Assembly (NCBI RefSeq): GCF_964340395.1
Contig: NC_135556.1
Span: 22,215,223-22,279,222 of the forward strand
Length of the DNA: 64,000 nt
Source of the DNA: Glandiceps talaboti
Lineage: Eukaryota; Hemichordata; Enteropneusta; Spengelidae
Direction of reading: 5' to 3'
The translations under genes and the position numbers were made by a program. The notes under the pieces are model-generated. The model made no database searches, was not told the origin of the DNA, and saw only the letters and a list, made by a program, of their open reading frames with translations. This document shows, piece by piece, positions 41,050-54,700 of this stretch. Numbering within the stretch: position 1 is the first letter of the stretch; each line of letters starts with the position of its first letter.

Positions 41050-41072
41050 GGGGGGGGGGGGGGGGGGGGGGG
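41050..41072 (+). repeat. poly-G run, 23 nt
   Basis: Uninterrupted G23 in AT-rich DNA. The same composition bias appears in G13 at about 4097 and in C-runs near 19181, 42751, 50132 and 56547. Confidence 0.95.
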
Positions 41073-43499
41073 AGTTTACAAGGCAAAGGTATTATCAAAT
41101 GATAGAACGTCTATTGGTTTTAAAAACTTTTTATTATCCTAAGTTGTGACTCTGGAAGTCTACACAAGAACAAATTTAAATGATGAGAACTTGATCTGTT
41201 GACTTACTGGTACCAAACAAAGCACTCATTTTACATCATAAAACTGTTTGGAGACATTTAAAATGACAAAATCTACTGTTAGCCTGAGACACATTCAATT
41301 TCACTTATGCTATGGTTTTTGTTTCATGTTCCTAATCACAATAAATGAGAAGACACTGGTAAAATATCACATTTCTTATAAACAAATATAGATTTAAATG
41401 ATTGTTTGGAGAAAAATGTAAGTATTAATATACCATTAGTTATGTAGCATTTATCTGCAATTCATTTAGCTGATATGCAAATGATCTCATTGATATGCAG
41501 AAAGTATAGAGAAATGCAAATTATTTCATTGATATGTAAATTAAAATAGTTCACCATACTTGTACACTGTGATACAATTTACTGTGTAGTTACTGGTGGT
41601 GTGTGATAGATATGTAGTAAATCCCAACTTGCTCCTTCATAATATCAACTGACAGGGCCAAAATTAGCTTCCTATCATTTATTTTCCTGATGAAACATTC
41701 TCTGATAACACTCCACTAAGGAGCAGTAGTGCCATGAAATGATATAAAATCTCAAATATTTCATCATCAATCGAAGCAGTACCTATAAATGTTGTCATAA
41801 TGATGTAGAAATGGTCGCACATATCTGCAGGCAGTGCAATTTAAGGCTGTTATCTCCTTAGGAAATACAGACATTAAGGCCAAATAGTACGTACAGCAAT
41901 GTAGAAAATCTCATTTACTTACAAAATAAAAGCTATCCAGTGCAGCTATAAATCCTACAAGGTATACTCATAAAGGCCATGGAATGATAAATAATAAATG
42001 GGAAAGTAATTATAACATTTATTTCAGAGGTTAAAGTGGGATTCACTGGGGACTTATAAGTGAGGATCAGTGGCGCCAGGCTATCGCTTTTCTAAAAAGG
42101 TAATTTATTTGCCTTTCCTGTCTTGTTGGAATTGACAGTTTAGTGTCACACACCATGTGCACAACCTGTTATCATTCAATTAATGTGTATTGGCCATGTT
42201 TGCACTGTTCACCCAATTATTTCTATCCTATCGGAAATTTTTGGGGAATAAAGGTGCTTGTGCTATACACAGACCTTTAATAACAGGTGTACTTCAGACA
42301 CATCTTATAAATATGTATGTTTTGGTCAATGATTTACAACACAAGGGGGTGTTATGCTTTGACACTGAATTAAGCCTACATGAAGAATACTAAAGGCTCA
42401 CACCCACCGGAAAATTACCCCAGACAATTTTAATTTTTAAGTCATCATTAGTACTTTTATCTGCCACCACGTTCCACCATGGCTGTATGTAATTTCTACC
42501 CACTCACACTACAGTTCATAGAAAATGTGGGTAGGAAACATGCACTTGTGCATCAATAAGGTTGCTACTGGCACTGCTGACATTTAGTCTCGAATGATTT
42601 TATTTTCACTCTCCATTCCACTTCATGTGTCATCATGTTTATATGAACACTGTAGAGGAGGAGCACAGAATTCTGTGTGAGAGTAACGGGATTGACTAGA
42701 CGGTATATTATGAAGATAACGTAGTATGGAATACGGTCCATCAGGAACTAGACCCCCCCCCCCTCCCCGGCCCCATCTACTATTGTTTTGATTTGTGCCA
42801 AGGAGTGTATAGAGATGATAGGATTACAGAAGTGTAGTGTCTGTACAATCCCGATGCCATGGGTACACCATATAATAATGTCTTCAAACAATTAATGTCT
42901 GGACTGTTTGCAGATCTCCCATTGAACAACACCACTCAGTAGTTCATCATAGGAGACATAAAATGAAGAAATACACTATGATCTTGATCCACTGATAAAG
43001 GTGTCAGACATTTCAAACATTTATATTTGATTAAAACAAATCATTTCATGCTTAGTTTGAGAGTCTATGAACATTCCGGCATTCTCACAAGTTATTTCAT
43101 GGTTAACATTTTAATTCCTATTTATTTCTTTAAATTTGTGTGTTCTCAGTTGTCTTTATATTTATTTATTCATTATTATTCATCTCTGCTCTATGCTCTC
43201 TGTTCATCTGTCTAGCTGTGTTAGATACATGTATCAATGATTACACAGATGAACTAAATTCAAGAAAAATTCCTATTCATCTGGGCAAAACATACATGAA
43301 TAAATCAATAATTTCTCTTCCCATCTTATAGATCTCAACTGTTATCAGTCTGTACAGGCTGTCTGCCCTGACAAATTTATTGATCTAATATCTATAACTT
43401 GGACAGTCAAAATAAAATAAATCACAATCAAAACATAAAGAATAAAATTATATCATCCCTTTTTTGTTACTGTGCTAAAAGTCAACAAATAAATCTTAC

Positions 43500-44545
43500 C
43501 TACTATTTCTTAACATGTTTTCAAATTATGCTAATGAGCTACTTATATATGCAAATAGGTGACTGAGAATCTATACATACACATCTATATATACATCAAA
43601 ACATAAAAATATATTTAATTACCATGCATTTCTTATACTGTGCTACAAACAAATTAATCAATGATTTGAAAACAGCTATATTTCTTTCAGTATTTCGAAA
43701 TCTACTGATGAGGTGCTTATTCATTCAAATGTTACTCTGCAAATCTGTATATAAATTAAAACATAAAGAACATATATTTTTATCATGCCATTTTTCTGAG
43801 CCAGCAAATTAATCTTTTGAAAACAGCCATATTTCTTCAGTATTTAACATTATCCAAATGAGCTACTTTAGTACTTAAATATTCAAACATGTGACAATCA
43901 ATACAGAATAAATCAAAATGTAAGTAAGAGTTATAACCCTTCTTGTTTTCTATATATATTAAACAAAAAAACCTACCAAGTAATCAAACAAACCCATACT
44001 TCTTTCCAAATTTTAAAATTATGCTAATGAGCTATTTATACATTCAAATATGCAAATAACACAATCTGTACAAAATACATTAAAATGTAAAGGATACATT
44101 TTTATCATCTTACTGTGCCAAACATATGATCTATGACAAACTACATTTCTTTCTGTTTAAAGTATGCTAATAAGCTATTTACACATTCAAATATGCAAAT
44201 AACATAATCTGTATAAAATACATTAAAATGTAAAGAATACATTTTTACCATCCCACCCTCTCACTGTGCGAAACATATGACCTATGACAAACGACATTTC
44301 ACGACATTTCTTTCTCTGTTTTGAAGTATGCTAACGAGCTATTTATAGCTTCAAATATGCAACTTACACAATCTAAATAAATAAACTACAATATACAGAG
44401 TACATACTTATATTATCCTGTCTTGTTACATAGTACTGACACCATAAAATAAGTCCTATCAATCAATCCAACACACCCACATTTCTTGTTGGTATTTAAA
44501 TGTATGCTAATTTGCTATTTCCATTTTCAAATATACTTAAATACA
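43500..44545. repeat. degenerate ~150-bp tandem array with octamer motifs
   Basis: About seven diverged units, each with TATGCTAATGAGCTATTTA, then TTCAAATATGCAAATAA, then AAATACATTAAAATGTAAAG and ATTTTTATCATC. The best pair is at 44021-44130 and 44164-44260. ATGCAAAT occurs at 43549, 44050 and 44193, and ATGCTAAT at 43528, 44021 and 44164. Spacing is irregular, so this is an old array. Confidence 0.7.
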
Positions 44546-46375
44546 TCATCTGAAGAACATTGGATACAGATGATCATTGCAACTGGAATTTGTTTTTAAA
44601 TTACCCAAATAGCCAGCAATTGGTACAAATTACATTTTATTACCTAGAGTCACGCTGTCGTATGTTTTCTGTCATGAGGACCATTAATTATTAAATGGCA
44701 TGATCACCATGACAATACAGCTTCAATGACGTATAGTGATGTTTGTGAGTTAAGTGTGAAAGCCTGTTAGTATCCACAGATATTACACACTCTAGAAAAT
44801 TGAGTTTGACACAAATTAATGAACCCAAAAATAAGCAGGAGACACAGCAGGACGCAACACATAGAAACATAATCAATGCACGATCCTATAAAGACTTTTT
44901 ATGATGCATGCCGATAACACTGCGGCATAACAAATGCTTTTTGGAAATGTAGTGAAATTTAGTGGGGCGACCAAAGCAATCTGACAAGTAATCAAATGCT
45001 GCGAAATGAGTGCGTAATCTTGTTGTAGTAAAGAAATCTGCAAGCGGCAGCAATCAGCTTCAAAAGAGGAGAAGGTATGCCCCAAGGGGATGTGCGAGAT
45101 GGGAAGAGAAGGAAATTAAACCTGTAGTCTATGATTAAGGGTCATCGGGATAGGTTATTGAAATCATGATATTGCATACAAATCAGAGGAAATCTCTTCT
45201 ACTGGCTCAGTTTACATATATCTCTAATGTCTCACAACAACATGGAGGCCATGTCACAGTAGTTCTCATCTGCTAGTCGCCTGTGAAACTGTGTCTGCAG
45301 TGATTTGAATCTCACAGGAGAGTAATCTATTAACAGGGATACAAAGGGCAGGAGATTGTATTCACTAACAATCATGTATATATTCATTTCTGCCTCATAG
45401 TGTGTACACAATATATAATTTGTTTATTCAAACATATTACTTGTCTTCATAGCATCATAAACCTCCACAATGATTGACATCAAATGATTAATTTTTTTTT
45501 TTACGAAATAGTACAGTAAATTTTCTTTTAAATTCTAATATTTGCTGTTCATTTACTAAAAATAGTATATTTATTTTCAAGTTCATTTTTTCTCATGTGC
45601 CTGCATTCAGCCTTATTTTATTGAATATATATTATATTATATAATATGGGTACTTTGGTCTATTTTTTATATCTACTCAACAAACTAAATGAAATTAAAC
45701 TAAACTTTGATACTGCATAGCGGAATCACAGTATGTGAAAAGGGTACATACAAAAGTGGATTTTATTTTCAAATTGGGAGTTACTTTACATGTATATTCT
45801 CACAAACCAGAGCTGATATTTTCAAGTGTCTGATATTTTGAAGTATTGATATGGTGATGATTATGGATGGTGTTATAAGTGTAAGAGAAGCTGTGGTTTA
45901 CGGCGATGTCATTTTATACCAAGCATGCATATCTAACTAATATTTTCATTTCCACCATAACAGAATAAAGACTCTCAATTTCTATTCAGTTTGGGAAAGA
46001 CTTCATACAGCTTTCATCTGATAAAGAAATTCTGGAAGTTGATCCCAATTCTGAACACATGTATCATTCAAGGCCCAAGGTGAACAGCAAACATTTTCAC
46101 TAGGGGGAATTATCGTACAAAAAAAATGCACATAATGAATTTCTTCCATCTCTTCAAGTCCAGAGGTTATCTTCTATTGTACTCATTTCCATGGAGAAAG
46201 ACATTTCTAGAGTATCAAAAGCATGATAAAAGAACGGATGCTTACTCTAAAGGATGAATACACAATAGGATACTGATAAAATATTAGTTTCTGAAAAAGG
46301 TAGAATTGATGGATTTCCTGAGAAAGGTACAAGGTTGTTTGATCAACATCACAACTTTACAACAGCACAAGACAA

Positions 46376-46542
46376 TACAAGACAAGGCAGCGCAAGACAA
46401 GGCAAGGCAAGGCAAGGCAAGACAAGACAAGACAAGACAAGACAAGACAAGACAAGACAGTGCAAGACAAGACAAGAGAGTGCAAGACAATACAGTGCAA
46501 GACAAGACAAGACAAGACTAGACTAGACTAGACAACAATAAC
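46376..46542. repeat. (CAAGA)n pentanucleotide repeat
   Basis: Units of CAAGA with CAAGG, CAGTG and finally CTAGA variants. Open on both strands, non-coding. Confidence 0.95.
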
Positions 46543-47942
46543 TTATCTTATCCTGTTTCAACAATTTTTTTAATGTATATTTGTCATCCCTCACACTCAC
46601 AGTGAAAGTAGGTAAATTCTACCTTTGTCCCTAGGTATTTTACCTGCACTCTCGTCAACAATTACATTTGACAGAAAAAAACTAATTATGCAAATTTCAC
46701 TAGATTTCTTCCCTTGTATTTCCATTATTTCAAAACCTTAGCATAGGCACTGTTCTCTAGGCAGGTCTTTTTTTTAATAATTCCAATAAGTAACCACATA
46801 AACAGCAAGACATAGGTCTTTCCACCCTCATCAGTCTTGTTGGTGGTGGTTCGTAGTTGGTGGCATGACACATCAAGTCATACTGATCTATGGTGAAAAG
46901 TTCTTAGGTAGAAACAGAAATTACTCATGTTTCCTTTTTTTTTTAAATTTCTAAACATCTTGTGTATATTGAATCTTTAATTGACTCATTTTCCAGTCAA
47001 TATTTCTAACATGGTTCAGTTGCAATAAAATATTGTTGAGTAATACATCCCATGGTATAGCATATAAGGTGTTCCAGGAAACAACAGGTAAAGAGCTTCA
47101 CTATAGCTTTACTTTTACTGCCCTCTTGAGTCCAAATTCATACTTAGGAGTAATACATACATCTTCTGTTTCTACCACTTTTTATGTGTGAGTACATACT
47201 TGAGATTCTATGAGTTGCCAGAAATTATGTACATAAGGGTTCTTCTCACCTTCTAACGAATATTGTTGTCATTAATATCCTTGACAATTCATATTCATTT
47301 CGTAAGTCATTGTTAGAAGACGTACATCGTAGGTTGTTATAAGGTGTTTACGTAAACAATGGTACAGACATGAAGTATATTGTTAAGGTTTACAATCGTA
47401 CCAACCAATCAGTCTGAACAGAAGTATCCAGTTCAAATATATAATGCAAAGCTATAACCTTGTTTTGGACACAGCAAACCAATGCATGCAGTAGGTGGAT
47501 GCTGTTTTTGCAAAGCATCGGAAGTGGTAATTTAACCTGCAATGTTGCATATTTTCAGATTTCATCACTGATTTAGATTGAGTGGTTCGGTAATAAATGT
47601 TTGAAAAATGTAGTAATGATTATAAACTATGTAATATGCATTAGTCATATTAGTAAGTCCGTTGAAAAGAATTTGGTAATCTTGACACGTGTCTAAGTAG
47701 CAAATATTGTCTGCTGGGTGAGAGTCACTCGGTGTCTTCTGTAAACTACTAGTACAACATATATTGTACAATTTACAATGCACTGATTGTAATGGGACAT
47801 TTATAGTAGTAACAGGGGATGATAATGCAATAGTTATCACAGCACTGATCAATCATAGATGTATCACCAACGGTCAGTGATACTTCCGTGGATCAATCAA
47901 CTGAAACTTGTACATAGCTGTAACCTTAGAGCGACCATTTAA

Positions 47943-48075
47943 CAATCAATCAATCAATCAATCATTGAATCTAATACTGAATATGATATGAACTTGTTAT
48001 CTTCCATCGACAATCAATCAATCAATCATTGAATCTAACACTGAATATGGTAATGTATAAACTTATTATCTTCCA
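47943..48075. repeat. 67-bp tandem duplication with (AATC)n
   Basis: AATCAATCAATCATTGAATC then TAAYACTGAATATG and TATCTTCCATCGRC; two copies about 67 bp apart. Confidence 0.8.
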
Positions 48076-48325
48076 TCGGCTATAAGCAAATCAAGCAACC
48101 AACCTCGGTGGATATTTTATAAATAGATTCGAGAAAGAGCCGGAGCCTCTTCTGATGCTGTTGTTGCCTCTTTCGGTGACAGCCTTTACCAAATATGGTG
48201 AGTGGCCTTCAGGAAGTTAGTGTGATATGCCAATTAAAGCCATTTTCTTCACCCTCACACAGTCACATTAGAGAGCATATCTGTTACATCGGAGGGTCCC
48301 AGAGCTAGATCATGATGGCATGATG

Positions 48326-48690
48326 GGGTCATGATGGCCAAATGGTTAGAGTGGCCAGCTTGGAATCTGCAGGTTGCAGGTTCAAGCCCCATCGATGCCA
48401 TTTGTTTCTGAGTGGCTTAAGTCCTTGGGCAAGATTTGAACCATGACTACGGCTGTGCCTTAGTCAATCCATCTGTATAATTATTGAGGACCTGGTAGGA
48501 TAGAAGTTGCAATGTGAATGCTTTAATCCTATGCACTTATAAAGACTGCAATGGATTGTATGCTCCCCATGGTGTTGAGGAAGTATAAAGGGCTGTGTGC
48601 TGCTATAGATCCAAACCTGGGATAAAAGCACTTTGAGGATCCAGACTGGGTGGGAAAGGGCTATGTAAGAACCAACATTATTAATAATTC
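48326..48690 (+). mobile_element. tRNA-derived SINE
   Basis: The tRNA-like head has an A-box-like TGGCCAAATGG (about 48336) and a B box GGTTCAAGCCC (48379-48389). A body follows with CTTAAGTCCTTGGGCAAGAT, ACCTGGTAGGATAGAAG, CTCCCCATGGTGTTGAGGAA and GGATAAAAGCACTTTGAGGA. The 3' end, GGGCTATGTAAGAACCA, runs into an ATTATTAAT tail. This head-body-tail plan, including the GCGCTATATAAGAA-like end, is typical of SINEs spread through marine invertebrates. Insertion is opposite to the AFF gene. Boundaries are approximate. Confidence 0.7.
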
Positions 48691-48779
48691 TCAGATCAAC
48701 CAAAAATGCCGACGTAGATTATGGTGTCAATTCTCCACTGTAACCCATTCGTTACAGAAATTTCCTCCATTCTCAACAG

Positions 48780-49085
48780 GATATGTATGTATGTGAACAC
48801 CATGAATTTGTTATAAAGTTGTTACATGGGCATTAATCTGTCAGTCAACAATGATTGACACTGAATGTGTTATAAAGTTGCCATATGCTGTTAGCAATTA
48901 ATCTGTCAGTGAACAATGACTGACACTGAATGTGTTACAAAGTTGTTACATCTTCCAGTCACAAATCCACCTGTCAATCACCTGATTGATTGACATTGAA
49001 TTTGTTACATAGTTAAAGTCTTGCATCTGTTACCCATACTGATTATCTGTCAATGATTGACCCTGAATGTGTCTCAAATATATCA
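48780..49085. repeat. degenerate ~75-bp tandem array
   Basis: About four units sharing CTGTCAGTNAACAATGATTG and ACACTGAATGTGTTAYAAAG with TTGTTACAT. Confidence 0.65.
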
Positions 49086-50773
49086 CTGATACTATCAGTG
49101 TACCAAGAACTCAATAATCAAGACCAGCTGTATTTCATAAAGAAGATGAACAAAGGCATGTTGTAAAGTCTATCAAATCAAGTTTATACACATGAATACA
49201 TCCATATGTGCATTTTGTGCCTTCTACCAACATAAACCAACTCTGTAAATTCAAAAGTCACTTTCCACATGTGCCATCAACTGGCAGTAATGGATACAAA
49301 CTTTCAGAACAATAACAAATAAGTAATCCTAAAACATGACACAATAATGACTATATTTTTTACAGGATCCATAAAATGCCGAATCATCCCTACAAAATCC
49401 ATGATTGGCCTACTTCTGGTGTTTCTTACACATACATCTTTCCAATATGTCTATATATCAAAATTACATTACATAAGATTAATAATAGAGTAAAAAAAAA
49501 TGTTTGTCATTGTACGTACTGTATTAAGTTACAAACACAGACTTGGTCTATGTTGTTTCACATTGATTTTTCAAGTAGGAAGCATACTAAAATTGTTTTG
49601 TAAATTAAAAATCCAAAATAAATACCCAATCCTCATCCATATGGCCACTTTAACATATTATTAATTGATTCCAATTTTTGCATTAATAATATTTATCTGC
49701 ATATTTACCCCTTCAAAACAACTTTGACATGGGTATCTGTGATCTCGAAACTCTACAACAAACAGTGAAGTTTAAAGTACAGTATACAGGCACTCTCCTC
49801 CTTGATACGTTTCTAGAGAAAACAGTGTGGCTCTCCAGCAATGAAATATTTCTCCATTAAAGGTTGACTGCATATGTAGTGTGATGTATGGTTATGATGG
49901 TGTAGTGGTGACTTTTGTCAAGCGACCTTCCCAACCTTAAATCCATTGATTTAATATCTACTCTAAGCCATCCACTCTACCTAAGCCATCAAATGCTAAT
50001 CACTAACCGTATATTTATTCAGATTTGTGTTGGCTGTAAATCATTCTGTACTTTTTCTGACCTTAGGTAGCCTGCTCATCTGTGACTATACGTTATTTAA
50101 ATATCAACAATTTTTTGTACCTCAACTATGGGACCCCCCCCCCCCTACTATACACATACACATACCTTTTCAACTTGTAAACTTTTATCCATACTTTCTA
50201 TTTGTGTTCTATCTCCGATGACCTTTCCTCCCATAGAAACCTTCATTTTACCTGTCACAGCACCCATCCCCTACCCTCCTCCAGCTATAATATTAACTTA
50301 GAGAAGCCTGCTATAGTTGAACAGCATAATGTAATCTTGCAGTCTAACTTTAAACCTGTTGTCTACACATATCAATTTTGGTTTCTACCTCTAGCAACCC
50401 AATTTATAAACCTTCAAAGCTATGACTATTATTTTTTTATTTTTTTTTTATTTCAGAGAGTTATACCCCCCCCCACCCCACCCCCACCCCTTATACCAGA
50501 TATACATCAGAATTTCTCAAGATAATTGTTATTATAACATCTTGAAATGTGTCACAGTTTCTGGGAGGTTGAAACAGTTGACACAGACTTATAAGGGTCA
50601 GCTTGGTTACCATGGAAACCCTTTATTGATTGTCTTCGGAGATCTGACCAGAACTATATTACCCCCTACTAAGACAATCAGATATTCTGGTAGTAACTGT
50701 CAAACATAAGATGTGAAAGGTCGAAAGGTCAACAATGACAAGAGATGGCTACATGGCAAGTGGTTTTTATTGT

Positions 50774-50787
50774 CCTCCAGGGGGCAG
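50774..50787 (+). promoter_or_regulatory. CTCF-like motif in AFF intron
   Basis: CCTCCAGGGGGCAG differs from the CTCF core CCASYAGRKGGCRS at one position only. It lies in unique intronic sequence 3 kb downstream of the Ser/Lys-rich exon. Confidence 0.35.
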
Positions 50788-51279
50788 TCAACAGTTTTGA
50801 TATTTGTGTACATGCAGGTATTTGTGTTGTCTTTCCTGTGGTTTCAAATATACCTGTAATGATCACATTTTAGAAGTCTGCTCTGGGTGTCAGTAAACTC
50901 TGACTATACATGTTAGTCTAGCAGTCTATCAAAATTACATTTTTTTAAAGAGCTCTGAAAAAAAAACTGTTTACGAATACGTTGTCCTTGTTTATACAGT
51001 CTGTACAAATGACTAGACATCCCAGTCTTATTGTGACATAAAACCATGTGAAAATCTCTACACTTCTCACTATAACTTTTAGCACACTATTTAAAATTCA
51101 TGTGGACAGTTTTTTCCACACTTCCAATGACCTTGCGTGACATTTTGGTAACCAGGACATTGTCCCTTTTTTCTTCAACTAATTTCTCCAACAATTGTTA
51201 AGAATAGCTTTTGTTCTCATAAATCAACACTGGTATGGAGTACACATTTAAATATAATATCATACATGTTATCATTCTC

Positions 51280-51281
<2 letters not shown>

Positions 51282-51331
<50 letters not shown>

Positions 51332-51410
51332 TGTGTGTGTGTTTGTGTGTGTGAGTGTGTGTGTGTGTGTGTGTGCGTGTGTGTGTGTGCGTGCGTGTGT
51401 GCATGCATGT
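51282..51410. repeat. (GT)n microsatellite
   Basis: About 60 GT units with TTT, GAG and GC interruptions. Confidence 0.97.
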
Positions 51411-52361
51411 GTTCTCTTTGAAAACACTTTACGAACCATGATAATGCAAGTGTTCTATGGTAAAACTCTGGGTAATATACGGAAACATCTCTCAGCAACT
51501 GACAACATATTTTCAATGCAATATATACACAAAGTTAGAGATAAAGTGTACATTTGCATAGTCTATCCAGTATTGCGTCTATGGTAGACTCTCAGTGTGG
51601 GATAATATTACAATTAAGACACTTTCAAGAAGACTCACTGTTTATATATTTAGGATATTGATATGGCATTTCACCTAAATGGAATAAACATGACATTAAG
51701 GCTGATGAGAGAATAGCATTTTATATGCAAGTGATATGGCTCAATTCACAATCTACACAATGGGGATATTTTTTCCAAAACCTCCATACTGAACATAGTT
51801 AGGTGTCAAACTATAAAAGTTGCTTACAATTTTATAGAACATTCCTTTTTACAATCATACATACACCTAAACTATCTCAGTCAGTGTGTTTGCGTGGTCA
51901 ACCATCTAAAGTTTAAATAACAAGTTTTATGTTGTGAGTAAGTTTATGTTTATGTCATACTACATCATGAAACTATCACATTTGAATTGTTCAAATTGTA
52001 GATCTGTGAGCAGTGTGACAGCTAAACCTAAACTTACAAGTTTAATGTAATAGTACTGATTACACGGTGCATTACAGCACATGAACAGTTAGTAAGAGGA
52101 GGTACCCATAATATGAAGAATAATTCAAATTTTTGTAGTTGATGGCAATCATCTCAACAAAATGACATAAAACTAGATTTCTGTTAGACTTGACTGAATC
52201 ATGTACCAATTTTTATTCCTTTTTTGTGAGAAATATTGAGTAGAATAAAATTCACCACAGTTCTTCATCAATTTTACTGAAATTCCCTGATAAAATAATA
52301 TTGTGTGATGTCTAACTAGATCTGCCTGGTTGTACACCCACATAAACATATAATGTCATGA

Positions 52362-52736
52362 GGCCTGAAAAAATAGTTTAGTTTCGGTTACCCGACTGCA
52401 CCTAGTTTTTTCACTGCAATTTTTTTATGTATTCAAAAAAAAATACAATATCGAAAATTGTGGAAGTCTAGCGAGAAATAATGGATGCAGAAATTGACAT
52501 CAACTTAATAAGACAATTTAAAACTTTTTTGAATCTGTAATGGCTGTTCATCTGATGAGAAGAAACAAATAAGTCAACACACATGGAAAACAAAGGAAAA
52601 CATAATTACCTGAACTAGACACTCACATATGAAACAAAAATTTTTATTAAAAAATAAAAAAAATTAAAAATCTGCCTACAACCCTCCTATTCTAACCCTG
52701 AGTGTAATCGGAACCACACAATTTTTTTTGCAGGCC
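52362..52736 (-). mobile_element. MITE copy B (GGCCT termini, TGA duplication)
   Basis: 375 bp, reverse complement of the copy at 3603-3974 with moderate divergence over its whole length (shared AGACTTC-CACAATTTT and GAATACAT-AAAAAA segments). Termini are GGCCTGAAAAAATAG... and ...ATTTTTTTTGCAGGCC. It is flanked by TGA (52359-52361 and 52737-52739). No coding capacity. Confidence 0.78.
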
Positions 52737-53767
52737 TGAACTTTGATATTTTGTTAATACTTGTATAATGTATATAGTGATACAAATATCTCTACTTTCC
52801 TTAGTATGGATGTTATCTGTTTGATTAACGTCATGAATGATAAACATCATTCTGACATCTCACTATCCTCTATATGACACAGTGATTTGGTTTGGACATG
52901 TACAACTTGACGTTAAATGTTACAGCGCCTTCTCAGATGAAATATTAGACATTATCTGCTCTTTCCAAAACTGTAATCCAAAGCTGTGATCCCATGTTTA
53001 CTTCTTGAAACATTAACATGAAAGGGCACAAAATTACGAACTTATGCTTGAAGTCCAAAAATGTTAGCTCAACAAATGAGAAAGCATCTGTTGGCATTGC
53101 TAACACTATTTATGTTTGTACACTGATCTAGGGAGTCCTTGTAGACATGGTGTCATATTTTTATGATATGGCATAACAGACATGTATGCAGTATGTGAAA
53201 ATACAGGCATGTACCTAAATATTGGCATTATGACAATGTAGATACACATGGTGCTCTTAAGGCAAGATGACAATAACATAGGAACACTACAATCATTTAT
53301 TACCTACGGGTAAGATATGAGACTTGTTGATAGCTAAGGCAGTATTTGTAGAAGATTTATTTGTTATCCAGTCAAACCTCAGGCAAAGTAATCAATAGAC
53401 ATGTATTTATAGCTACTGAGGCTTTAAAGGTACATTGTATATCTTCTTGTTTACATGTAAATAGAAGAGATACCCCCATTTCATGAACAGAACAGAACAG
53501 TCAGGAAGATTGTTGAGCAGTATTGTAAACACAGGTTTGTACTCAAGCTCAGATCAGCAAGCTAGGGAGTTAGGGTTAGGATAGGATTATACTATAGGTA
53601 TAGGGGTAGACTCCCTATGATCACCCTGATTTGTATTGTCTGTTCTGAATGGCAACTGTTCTACATGAGTTCTAATTGAATGTATGACATCTGCAGGCAA
53701 ATCAATTGAATCACATACACTATTATAGTAGTTTTACCCATCAAGTACAATGATGCATGCAACTCAC

Positions 53768-54700
53768 CTGTTGTGCAATTTGTAGTTTTGGCAGCGTTTT
53801 CTTGCTAGATGTCTTCTCTGCTTTGCCATGCGTAGAAGTACTTTCAGTCTCCTTTATAACACCATTATAAAGTAAACCATTGGGTCTCTCTTCAAACAGT
53901 GCTTTGGTAACACTAGCAATTGAAGCAGTTGAACCTTTAACTTGATTCACAACAGGTTCTTTAGTGGGTGATTTCAGTTGTGTGAATAAAGGGGGTCTGT
54001 TCACAGGTTGGGGCATCTGAAAACCTTCATCTTTCTTGTTGTTTGGTGACTTGGTAGAAACAACATGATCACATTCAGTTTTATTATTGCCACTGGCGTG
54101 TTGGGCTTTGGAATCAGTTTTATGAGGGCTAACAGTTGGCATCGATATTGATACCTTGTCCTCTTTATCTTTCTTCTTTGTCTCCTCAAAAGACGACTTA
54201 GTATCTGTATTACTAACAGTCTTTGCTTCATTAGCAGTGTTACCACGTGAGTTGTCTGACTTAGCACTAGAGGAACTCTTTGACTTTCCTTCTTTAGGGT
54301 TTGACTCTGATTTGTTCTTAGAAGACTTTCGACTTGATCCTGGAGACTTGGTCTCTGATTTACTTTTCCCTGTGTGATGAGAGACAGAACTACCAGAAGA
54401 ATCAGTGGCACCAACTATCACATTTCTGACAACGTCATTGGCACCACAAGGTGGGAACTTACTATCTACAGCACTCAGTGCTCCTGTTCCATTCTGTGCA
54501 GCATATCCAGGTAAGACAGCTCTTGGAGCATTGTCAGGAAAACTAGGACCACCAGCCTTAGTAACCGGCGTCTGAGGTTGTTTAGGGATTCCAAGTAGAT
54601 GACTACTATATTTAGAACTCAGAGATGGCTGAATGGCTTCGTAGCTACCCAGAGTTCTTTGAATTCTCATACCAATATCATCAGGAGATCGAGGAGTAAT
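53768..54700 (-). CDS. AFF: AFF large exon: RIQ-LG-Y motif, LLGIPK and Ser/Lys-rich region
   Basis: 933 nt, 311 codons, phase 0 at both ends; acceptor TTTAAATAG, donor CAACAG|GTGAGTT. It begins ITPRSPDDIGMRIQRTLGSY, so with the previous exon it completes the family signature (LFGEPYKV...RIQxxLGNY). LLGIPKQPQTP follows about 35 residues in, like the LLGIPK of AFF proteins. The remainder is low-complexity and probably disordered: a block rich in Ser, Lys, Asn and Thr (roughly residues 110-200), then KSPTKEP and a basic tail ending KLQIAQQ. Long Ser/Lys-rich disorder between the N-terminal domain and the ELL-binding block is usual for AFF proteins. The first in-frame Met (54670) is internal to a conserved motif and is not a start. 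Reading past the donor hits a stop 8 codons later, which supports the splice. Confidence 0.9.

Noticed and set aside
44873-45085. Slightly GC-richer block with a 70-codon minus-strand frame
   Set aside because: No family match or splice sites in AFF phase; could be a conserved non-coding element but there is no evidence within the window.
47697-47750. Possible minus-strand AFF cassette exon reading KTPSDSHPADN after a TTTACAG acceptor
   Set aside because: No matching donor in a compatible phase and no conserved AFF motif.
54156-54377. 73-codon plus-strand and 137-codon minus-strand frames overlapping the large AFF exon
   Set aside because: Shadows of the AFF coding frame in other registers.
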